DNA from: an uncultured Lachnospiraceae bacterium
GTDB taxonomy: Bacteria > Bacillota > Clostridia > Lachnospirales > Lachnospiraceae
Reading direction: 5' to 3'
Assembly (NCBI GenBank): GCA_934401915.1
Contig: CAKRSV010000007.1
Span: 107,775 to 171,774, forward strand
DNA length: 64,000 bases
Shown here: in pieces, positions 58,212 through 64,000 of the stretch
Numbering within the stretch: position 1 is the stretch's first letter
How the letters are laid out: every line of letters begins with the position of its first letter
Program-made: the position numbers and the translations under genes
Notes under the pieces: generated by a model
Databases searched by the model: none
What the model was told of the DNA's origin: nothing
What the model saw: only the letters and a program-made list of their open reading frames with translations

Positions 58212-58457
58212 CTATATTCCATCCGCCAGTTCCCGCAGTCTTTGTTTCAGACTAACTTCTTCTGTAAAAGAAGATTTTACTATTACATCCCCTACCATAA
58301 AACAATATGGGTTCTTTATATTTCTTAAAAAAGTTCTCATCTGCATTTCTTTATCTTCACAGTCTGAATCATCTTTTGGAATCCTTGTAATATCTATAAG
58401 CTCATCCCGCTTAACCGTTCGTATATCAGCAGACTTCAGCTTTTCCCAATTCTCCAT
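58212..58457 (-). CDS. DUF6870 family protein
   Basis: 81 aa. The pattern SADIRTVKRDELIDI ...FLRNIKNPYCFMVGDVIVK matches small DUF6870 proteins found with clostridial mobile elements. Function unknown. It is transcribed ahead of the recombinases on the same strand. Confidence 0.75.
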   Translation of the reverse strand: MENWEKLKSADIRTVKRDELIDITRIPKDDSDCEDKEMQMRTFLRNIKNPYCFMVGDVIVKSSFTEEVSLKQRLRELADGI

Positions 58458-58533
58458 TTTTCACTCCCAAAATCAGCAAACTGGCTTATCTTACTATATG
58501 ACAGCCAGCTTGTTCGATATTCCTTTATAAACT

Positions 58534-58653
58534 TCACATTTCTTCCATCGCCTTCATACATTTCCCAGCCCTGACAACGGCAATGCAAGCCACCAGAAAT
58601 ATAAGAAGCAGGGTGCCTGTTACAGCACCCACTGCAATCCCTATGATTTTCAT
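58534..58653 (-). CDS. 39-residue membrane peptide coupled to the helicase gene
   Basis: MKIIGIAVGAVTGTLLLIFL begins a single hydrophobic helix, followed by VACIAVVRAGKCMKAMEEM. Its ATG overlaps the helicase stop by four bases (ATGA), so translation would be coupled, and a GGAG-like site lies in the helicase's end. Too short for standard calls. Function unknown. Confidence 0.55.
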   Translation of the reverse strand: MKIIGIAVGAVTGTLLLIFLVACIAVVRAGKCMKAMEEM

Positions 58654-60659
58654 TCTTCGTTCCACTCCTTATCCATAAAATAACTGTCCGCTTTCTTCCT
58701 TATAATAAAATCTGCCACATCCATAAGCCTGTCCGTAACCGGCATGGTCGGGAGTGTGTTCAAAATCTCTGTACGGTATCTGCCACGCAGGGATGCTCTG
58801 CTATCTAAAATAGAAAATACCGCCGTGTCCTTTTCCCTGCGGATTCCCCTCCCGAACCACTGCCTGAGTTTAATCAGCATTTCCGGGATGATGATGTCCC
58901 TGCGGTATAAGTCGAAGTCCTCGTACTGGTTTCTCTGGTATTCCATAACCGGATCCGGCACGGGGAACGGCAGTTTTACCACAATCAGGCTGGAAAGAAT
59001 ATCCCCTGCAAGATCAATTCCCTCTCCGGCACTATCACTGGCAAACAATACTCCGTTTCCACTTCTTCGGAATCTGTTTATCACATCCAGTCTGCCTCTG
59101 CCCATAAGAAACAGCGGATAATCGGAAAGCTGCTCCTTCAAACCATAAAACACTTTCTCCATAAGCCAATAGGATGTAAAAAGAATCAGGGTATGCCCAT
59201 GGGTGGCAGACACAATCTGCAATATTTCCGCCATCACCGCCTGTATGTACCTGTCATCACGGATATTTGGGAACGGCATACGCTCCGGTATATAGAGCAG
59301 ACCGTTACTCTGAAAATCAAAAGGTGACGGCTTGCTGGTTTCCATGATTCTGGAAGAAGCAGCAAAAGACAACCCTGTCATCTTATTAAAATGTCTGAAA
59401 TCGCCCCTGACTGACATTGTGCCGGACGTGACAATGACCGGTATCATTCTGCTCCAGATATCACGAAATAAAATCTGCTCCAATTCCATAGGAACCGCAC
59501 ACAGGGCAAGCCTGCTGTTCTCCCTCTTTTCCATCCAGCAAATGTAATTATCACTGTTTAGAAATACCGTCAGCTTGTCTGCCAGCTCCTGACAACGTCT
59601 TTTCAGGTTCTGCATCCGCATTTTCTGTCCGCTGTTTTCCTGATAGGATAAGGGAAGCTGCTCTAAAATCTTTATCATGTTCCTGACATAACTTTTTTCC
59701 ATAACACCTATTGTTATTTCAGTCCTGCTTCCCTCTCTTGTGTGATTTCCTGTCAAATCACCTGACAGCCTGTCAAATATTTTCCTGTTATATTCCTCAA
59801 GCTGACTCCGTAATACACTAAGTTCATCTACTGCTGTACTTCTTCTGCTCACTTCACTCAAAGTCACAATAAGTTCTGCCTCCTGCTCATTCCAGACTGT
59901 GCTGTACATCTGTCTGGCAGCGTCTATCAGCTTGTGGGACTCGTCAAACACCATTGCACCATATCCCGGAAAAAGAGATTTTCTTCCCTGTTTCTGCCCA
60001 ATCAGATCGGCAAGGATATAATTATGATTCGTAATCTGAAAATCAAAACTGCCTGTCATACACTTCTTTTTAAAATTCATAAATCTGCATAAAACAGAAT
60101 ACGGGCATGACCTATTACAGTGAAACACATTGATTCTTCCTTTTACATAAGGTGTCAGACTTGCATCATCCAAATCAATCCTGTCATCTCCATTCTCTCC
60201 CAGCCTTTCCAATTCCAGTATCAGATCAGCGTCCGCTTCTCTCTGCAAATTTATGATGGCTGTCTCATATATCTTCAATCTGGAGTCACAAACATAATGC
60301 TGTTTTCCTTTTCTCACCACAAAAGATAATGGTTTATCAATGATATGGTGTTCTAAAAGAATGCCGGATATCTGCGGTATGTATTCCTCTGTCAATGCTT
60401 TCTGTAAAGCTATGGTAGATGTGGATATGACCGCCGGAACCTTCCTGCCCAAATAAATGTTATATACCGTCAGTGCAAGGATATATGCGTGTGTTTTTCC
60501 TGTCCCCACTTCTGCCTCACATAATGCCAATTTGTTCTCCTGCAATGCCCGCAGCATCTCCAATGCCAGTTCTTTCTGCTTTACCCGCAGATTCATTCCG
60601 TGTTCCGGTAAAATCTCATCAAATAAATTAATTAATAATTCCTCTGCGTTCTTTGCCAT
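58650..60659 (-). CDS. DinG/XPD-type superfamily 2 DNA helicase
   Basis: 669 aa. Motif I AEVGTGKTHAY, motif II MVFDESHKLID, motif VI GRGIRREKDTAVFSILDSR. Four cysteines (CNRSCPYSVLC...KKKC, about 180-205) suit an FeS cluster. 5'-3' helicases of this class occur on mobile elements and may aid replication or defence. GGAGG precedes ATG 60659. Confidence 0.9.
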   Translation of the reverse strand: MAKNAEELLINLFDEILPEHGMNLRVKQKELALEMLRALQENKLALCEAEVGTGKTHAYILALTVYNIYLGRKVPAVISTSTIALQKALTEEYIPQISGILLEHHIIDKPLSFVVRKGKQHYVCDSRLKIYETAIINLQREADADLILELERLGENGDDRIDLDDASLTPYVKGRINVFHCNRSCPYSVLCRFMNFKKKCMTGSFDFQITNHNYILADLIGQKQGRKSLFPGYGAMVFDESHKLIDAARQMYSTVWNEQEAELIVTLSEVSRRSTAVDELSVLRSQLEEYNRKIFDRLSGDLTGNHTREGSRTEITIGVMEKSYVRNMIKILEQLPLSYQENSGQKMRMQNLKRRCQELADKLTVFLNSDNYICWMEKRENSRLALCAVPMELEQILFRDIWSRMIPVIVTSGTMSVRGDFRHFNKMTGLSFAASSRIMETSKPSPFDFQSNGLLYIPERMPFPNIRDDRYIQAVMAEILQIVSATHGHTLILFTSYWLMEKVFYGLKEQLSDYPLFLMGRGRLDVINRFRRSGNGVLFASDSAGEGIDLAGDILSSLIVVKLPFPVPDPVMEYQRNQYEDFDLYRRDIIIPEMLIKLRQWFGRGIRREKDTAVFSILDSRASLRGRYRTEILNTLPTMPVTDRLMDVADFIIRKKADSYFMDKEWNEE

Positions 60660-60675
60660 CCGTTTCGCCTCCTAA

Positions 60676-61094
60676 AATTTCTTAGTGCCATAAGCAGCAC
60701 AGGAACAGGCTGGAAGGTATTGATTTGGCTTTTTATTAACAAAAATGAACTTCCATCCAGCCCATGAACTCTACTGCTTAAAAAAGTACATCAGACATCC
60801 TGCCGGTAAACAGGCATCATAAAAGCCGCCCACATTCTTTCTCAAACGTGGGTGTGCATTTTCCCGTCACTTATGCGGGCCATCGCTGGAAGTATCATTA
60901 TCTCCGACCGGTATCATCGCATCCTGCCCTACCACGGGCAGTAAAGCCACAGATAGTTCTCGCTTGGGTTATCCCCGCATGGCGTATCCTGACTTGTGCT
61001 TTCCGGCTTCCCGGCCGGTCGGATATGTGCCTGACGCACAGATATGAAATTGTCAAAGTGCTGTAAAGGGGAAATAATTTTGAACAAAAGAAAA
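60676..61094. other. Hairpin-rich non-coding region upstream of the helicase
   Basis: About 420 bp without a convincing gene, more GC-rich than the flanking element sequence. At least five small inverted repeats are visible: gcccac/gtgggt (60828-60853), cccg/cggg (60863-60879), ctgccc/gggcag (60924-60941), ccggc/gccgg (61003-61018) and tgtgc/gcaca (61026-61040). Could be a structured leader RNA of the helicase gene or a DNA-processing site. The 72-codon plus-strand frame at 60848 shows no protein features. Confidence 0.5.
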
Positions 61095-61127
61095 CCCCTT
61101 CACCTAATTCGCCGTTAGGTAAAGGGG
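61095..61127 (-). terminator. Terminator of the protease operon
   Basis: ccccttcacctaa pairs with ttaggtaaagggg (12 of 13) around a 7-nt loop; T-rich sequence follows on the minus strand. It lies 85 bp past the 61213 stop. Confidence 0.8.
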
Positions 61128-61212
61128 CCTGCCGAAAGTTTTTTTGATATTTTTTGTATTAAAAAAGACAGCATACCTTGTTAAAACAAATATACTGTCT
61201 TTACTTTTAAAA

Positions 61213-61545
61213 TCAATTATTCTTTTCTACTTTATATGCCGTAATCTGCATTGGATATGTTTCTGCTATTTCGCCTGAAAACCATATCTTCACAATGTCC
61301 CCAGCAGAAAAATCTGTCAAAGCCCTCCCTTCATAGTCTTTTGAAAGGGAAACTTCAAATTCTCTGCCCGAATCATCCTGAAATGATAAACTATTTTCTT
61401 GGATTTCTGTAATCGTTCCCTCTATCGTTACTTGCGGCTTTTCATAGATACTCCTACGCTTCATATGTTGCATTGCTATTATAGCACCTAAAAATAATAC
61501 CACAACAATAGAAATAACAATTATCTTTTTCTTTTTAACTTGCAT
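61213..61545 (-). CDS. Small membrane-anchored OB-like protein
   Basis: 110 aa. Basic start MQVKKKK, one helix (IIVISIVVVLFLGAIIAM), then a beta-rich extracellular part (VTIEGTITEIQENSLSFQDDSG...). The short-OB shape resembles small surface proteins (DUF3221-like), family not certain. It overlaps the protease gene's end, so the two are co-translated. Possible partner or inhibitor of the protease; inference only. Confidence 0.65.
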   Translation of the reverse strand: MQVKKKKIIVISIVVVLFLGAIIAMQHMKRRSIYEKPQVTIEGTITEIQENSLSFQDDSGREFEVSLSKDYEGRALTDFSAGDIVKIWFSGEIAETYPMQITAYKVEKNN

Positions 61546-62407
61546 ATCCATTATCCTTTAACCAATTTACTAACGTGGTAGTAATCCTTCTACTATAATT
61601 TCCACCATGAGTATGAATTCCTACCGCCTGATTTCCATATGAGCCATTATAGAAATATGTCGGTGAACCACTTTCTCCGCCTGCCGTATCCGCCGTATGT
61701 TGAAATCTATTTGTAGTAATATTACTAACTGTTCCGCCACAAGTCCACATATAATATCCATCTAAATCTGCTGGATACCCTGTCACTTTTACATTGGTAG
61801 TCCCTATGCTGCTTCCACTGGTTCCATGAAGCCCAAACCATCCGGTTGTGTTACCAACATTACTATCCAGCACCATTATACCATAATCCCAATCAGCTTC
61901 GCTACCCGTATATTTAGTATCCACATAATATTTTGTCATCTTTGCTGTTATTGGTTTCGACGTTCCATTTCTTCCCGGGTACACCGTAACTGATTTTGCC
62001 TTACTGGTAGATGATTTAAGGCAATGTCCTGCGGTCAGCATTGTATTCGGAGAAATCATAAAGCCTGTTCCTCTATAAGTTTTTCCATCTTCCATGGTAA
62101 TGCTCAAATATGCTATCCCATAGTAAGGTGAGGATGTTGTATTCGTAATCTTAGTCCTCTCATCGCTGCCCCCAATAATTGACCTTCCTAATGCAACATC
62201 TGATGATGCGGTATCGGCTATCATAGAATATGCCGCCATTTCAGGCAAATTAATAATTCGTTCCGTTCCATTGACTACATCCACTTCCAATAGCTGTTCC
62301 ACCTGTGCCGCCCCTACATTACCGTGCGGTAATTCCTCTGCAAATACTGTAAAACTGCTACTCAGTAACAATGCCATTGTGCTGATAAGTACTATTAATT
62401 TTTTCAT
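61535..62407 (-). CDS. Secreted trypsin-like (V8/glutamyl endopeptidase type) serine protease
   Basis: 290 aa. Signal peptide MKKLIVLISTMALLLSSSFTV...FAE. Catalytic His in MLTAGHCLKS, Asp in DYGIMVLDS, Ser in GGESGSPTYFYN. The S1B-like fold resembles glutamyl endopeptidases. Cargo of the element, probably secreted into the gut or pathway of a neighbour. A GGAG site precedes ATG 62407. Confidence 0.9.
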   Translation of the reverse strand: MKKLIVLISTMALLLSSSFTVFAEELPHGNVGAAQVEQLLEVDVVNGTERIINLPEMAAYSMIADTASSDVALGRSIIGGSDERTKITNTTSSPYYGIAYLSITMEDGKTYRGTGFMISPNTMLTAGHCLKSSTSKAKSVTVYPGRNGTSKPITAKMTKYYVDTKYTGSEADWDYGIMVLDSNVGNTTGWFGLHGTSGSSIGTTNVKVTGYPADLDGYYMWTCGGTVSNITTNRFQHTADTAGGESGSPTYFYNGSYGNQAVGIHTHGGNYSRRITTTLVNWLKDNGYAS

Positions 62408-62543
62408 GCGCCTTCTCCTTTCAGGAAATTATGTTTTATGATATTTCCATTTTACAAAAAACTCTTTTTTTCTAGTCCCTTATGTAGAAATTACTACTTT
62501 ATTTGTAATTTTTACTGTGCACTAACACTCTGATGTTAAAGCA

Positions 62544-62570
62544 GTGCTTCTGTCATGTAGGCAGAAGCAC
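62544..62570 (-). terminator. Terminator-like hairpin after the sigma-like gene
   Basis: gtgcttctg/cagaagcac perfect 9-bp stem with a 9-nt loop. Follows the 62579 stop on the minus strand; the U-run is weak. Confidence 0.5.
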
Positions 62571-62578
62571 CATAATCC

Positions 62579-63025
62579 TTATAACATTTTTTTCAATTTC
62601 TCTAATATCTTATATTTTCTTGACTGCAAGGTTGTTCTGGCTATTCCTAATTTCTTTGCCAGCTCTGCCTCACTGATTTCCTGATAAAACAAGGCCTGGA
62701 TGATAGATGTCTCCTCCTCTGTGAGCGTATGTAAAGCTTCATTCAGTTTTTCTAACACGACTGCCCGCACCGCCGTTTCCTCCACATTCTCTGCCTCCTC
62801 TGCAAACTGCTTTTCCGCTTCCAAAAGTCGCTCATAGGAATCTTCCCGGCTGGGAATCACAATTATCTCTCCCGTTTTCTTATCCACCTTTGTATGTTCC
62901 TGTTTCAGATCACAGGTAAAATATTTTTCCTTGCGATGCCCTTTGTAATAAGCCTCATAAAGCTCTCTGCTGACTTCAAAGGTCTGTCCGTTCAGACCAA
63001 TATAATATTTTTCTCTTTCTGCCAT
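62579..63025 (-). CDS. Sigma-70 region-4-like regulator of mobile-element type
   Basis: 148 aa. N-terminal half of unclear fold, C-terminal helix-turn-helix ISEAELAKKLGIARTTLQSRKYKILEKL as in sigma region 4. Similar small proteins are common in conjugative elements of Firmicutes and regulate their genes. Preceded by an AGGAG-like site at ATG 63025. Confidence 0.75.
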   Translation of the reverse strand: MAEREKYYIGLNGQTFEVSRELYEAYYKGHRKEKYFTCDLKQEHTKVDKKTGEIIVIPSREDSYERLLEAEKQFAEEAENVEETAVRAVVLEKLNEALHTLTEEETSIIQALFYQEISEAELAKKLGIARTTLQSRKYKILEKLKKML

Positions 63026-63104
63026 CTGTGGCTGTCTCCTTTCCGATTTTTGAATTTTTCAAAATCGGAAAAGAGGCGGTGCCCGGATAGGACAGGCAAA
63101 CTCC

Positions 63105-63194
63105 TTAATATTCAAGAATTTTGCATATAAAAAAAGCCGGACAGTAAAAAAACCATCCAGCCATATTATTTCTATCCGCCAAAAAACCGTTCAT
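63105..63194 (-). CDS. Candidate 29-residue peptide downstream of AgrB (possible signal peptide precursor)
   Basis: MNGFLADRNNMAGWFFYCPA then FFICKILEY. AGGAGA lies six bases before the ATG. It has a Cys-Pro-x-aromatic-aromatic segment that could form a thiolactone core, but is shorter than known AgrD peptides and lacks their acidic tail. The frame also overlaps two hairpins (63136-63162 and 63185-63220), so it may not be a gene. Confidence 0.3.
   Translation of the reverse strand: MNGFLADRNNMAGWFFYCPAFFICKILEY
63136..63162 (-). terminator. Second hairpin downstream of agrB
   Basis: gccggacag/ctgtc..-type arms (ggctggatgg and ctgtccggc on the minus strand, with G-U pairs), followed by seven T. 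Likely intrinsic terminator. Confidence 0.6.
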
Positions 63195-63220
63195 GCTTTC
63201 TCCTTTCAGCCTGAACGGTT
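63185..63220 (-). terminator. First hairpin downstream of agrB, spanning the peptide's ribosome site
   Basis: aaccgttca pairs with tgaacggtt (9 bp, loop 18) with a T-run after it on the minus strand. The loop holds the AGGAGA site and the arm holds the ATG of the candidate peptide, so it could either terminate or hide the start. Confidence 0.55.
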
Positions 63221-63245
63221 CTTTATAATATTGTTAAATCCATAT

Positions 63246-63803
63246 TTATGTTTCTTCTTTTGCTCGTACTCTTTCCAGTAGCTTTGAAGCCGCTACTAAA
63301 GCATTCGTGCAGGCTAACAAAAACATTTTTGAAGAAGAATGTAATGCAGTAAATACAATGCCTGTAATTAGAATCAACAAAATAATTACACAAATCTTGG
63401 GATAAAAATATCTTCCTTCTGCATCCTTCATTTTTTCTTTTTTAGCCTCAAAAAATATCATAACTATCGAGATGCCTAAAATCAGCCACGAGATATAATA
63501 CTTAGGGGCAAAAGGACTTAATCCTAATACGGCAATTAACGTCACAAGTGAACAAATAAAACAAGCCCAATAGCTTTTCATATGAAAACCGCCTAAATAT
63601 GATCTCAATGGGATAAATATCACAAAGAAAAGTATCCCCTCAATCACTTTCCCCCATATACAACATACTATAATGCTTGTGATGAAAGAACAGCCTATCT
63701 CCAACGTCATCTGTAAACCATACTGATATATATTGTACATTGATTCTTCTATATGATGTTTTCTCAATAAAAGGTCTGCTATTCTAATTGATATTTTTTT
63801 CAT
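63246..63803 (-). CDS. AgrB-like peptide-processing membrane protease
   Basis: 185 aa, several membrane helices. The catalytic pair of AgrB is visible: His in YLGGFHMKSYWAC and Cys seven residues on, in LGGFH-x6-C order. AgrB cuts and cyclises an AgrD peptide for quorum sensing. The ATG at 63803 has GAGG six bases upstream; a longer frame to 63815 exists. It follows a partial sensor kinase gene on the same strand. Confidence 0.9.
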   Translation of the reverse strand: MKKISIRIADLLLRKHHIEESMYNIYQYGLQMTLEIGCSFITSIIVCCIWGKVIEGILFFVIFIPLRSYLGGFHMKSYWACFICSLVTLIAVLGLSPFAPKYYISWLILGISIVMIFFEAKKEKMKDAEGRYFYPKICVIILLILITGIVFTALHSSSKMFLLACTNALVAASKLLERVRAKEET

Positions 63804-63877
63804 TTTGTACCTCAAGCCTTAGCAAACTACAGTTAATTTATAATGTTTTTGTCATGTATTTTGTAACCATGTAGAAA

Positions 63878-64000
63878 TTAGGAATAATCGTGTAAGTTTT
63901 CCCGTGGATACAGAAGGACAGTTGCCCGAAACATTCCGTTTCCGTACTCCGTCAATAGTTCCCCATTGTATCTTCCTACAGCCCTGCGTACGGAATCCAG
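63878..64000 (-). CDS. GHKL-type sensor histidine kinase, AgrC-like (only C-terminal 40 codons in window)
   Basis: Frame open to the window edge, ending YNGELLTEYGNGMFRATVLL YPRENLHDYS. This matches the end of a GHKL ATPase domain as found in AgrC-type kinases (RYNG...GNGMFRATV). With AgrB next to it, an agr-type circuit is likely; the response regulator is beyond the window. Confidence 0.6.
   Translation of the reverse strand: MDSVRRAVGRYNGELLTEYGNGMFRATVLLYPRENLHDYS

Larger units (their letters stand above)
48743..64000. mobile_element. Integrative element with triple serine recombinases (left junction at 48743; right end outside window)
   Basis: Left end inferred from the interrupted deacetylase. 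Content is AT-rich relative to the flanking chromosome and includes three large serine recombinases, a helicase, a sigma-like regulator, an agr locus, a secreted protease and a defence-like cassette. Junction sequence carries GA (gcaGACGAC), the dinucleotide used by TndX/TnpX-type recombinases. No relaxase or type IV secretion genes have appeared yet, so conjugation cannot be claimed. Confidence 0.75.

Noticed and set aside
60848..61066. 72-codon plus-strand frame in the hairpin-rich gap
   Set aside because: No ribosome site, composition unlike any known family, and it runs through several inverted repeats; treated as non-coding.
1..64000. tRNA, rRNA and CRISPR arrays
   Set aside because: None seen by eye: no cloverleaf-like sequences, no rRNA conserved stretches and no regularly spaced direct repeats. 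A covariance-model scan could still find a small RNA missed here.

Overview
The window looks like chromosome of a Lachnospiraceae-type clostridium (Firmicutes, probably gut-associated; genus not resolved from sequence alone). The evidence is the mix of a low-GC Gram-positive gene set (ClpC, RarA, YqhQ-like DUF1385, DUF4364, DUF3793 with flavodoxin, AgrB-like protein), an oleate hydratase, strong GGAGG ribosome binding sites and sigma-A-type promoters. The first ~48.7 kb is moderately GC-rich core genome, almost all on the minus strand. The last ~15 kb is visibly AT-rich and is an integrated mobile element whose right end lies outside the window.

Core layout, left to right: a heterodimeric ABC exporter (1-3530, with one degenerate ATP site); an LCP cell-wall ligase, radA, a conserved small protein and clpC (3654-9279); a GntR regulator, an SH3 membrane protein and a zinc/HTH protein (9317-11581); the purine genes purD, purN, purM and purE, transcribed purE to purD (11623-15122); an M29-like peptidase, two small membrane proteins and pyrE (15199-18713); oleate hydratase with a TetR regulator and a large operator-like palindrome between them (18904-21612); DUF3793 with flavodoxin (21726-22788); a subtilisin-like protease; an AraC regulator; M18 aminopeptidase, nth, a zinc-ribbon protein and a triple-S1 protein (26008-29151); a MATE exporter behind a terminator-containing leader; a methyl-accepting protein fused to PilZ; and nagB.

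A scar at 33681-34607 holds pieces of KilA-N-like, MMPL/YhgE-like and TetR genes. Then come prfA, prmC, DUF1385, rpmE and rho (34604-39641); on the plus strand malic enzyme, a radical SAM protein and DUF4364; and on the minus strand a DUF5722 protein, rarA, an alanine/sodium symporter and a polysaccharide deacetylase.

That deacetylase is cut at its catalytic TFDDG motif (about 48743), which marks the left junction of the mobile element. Reading inward, the element carries a 1046-residue STAND NTPase with a SMEK-like N-terminus, a NACHT-type ATPase and a C-terminal pentapeptide-repeat solenoid; a PD-(D/E)XK endonuclease-like protein; three overlapping large serine recombinase genes; DUF6870; a DinG-type helicase coupled to a 39-residue membrane peptide; a hairpin-rich non-coding region; a secreted V8-like protease with a membrane-anchored partner; a sigma-region-4 regulator; and an agr-type quorum-sensing locus (AgrB, the end of a GHKL kinase and a candidate peptide). 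The STAND protein with its endonuclease neighbour, placed between the recombinases and the chromosome junction, is the best candidate for an undescribed system, most plausibly anti-phage defence. No tRNA, rRNA or CRISPR array was seen.
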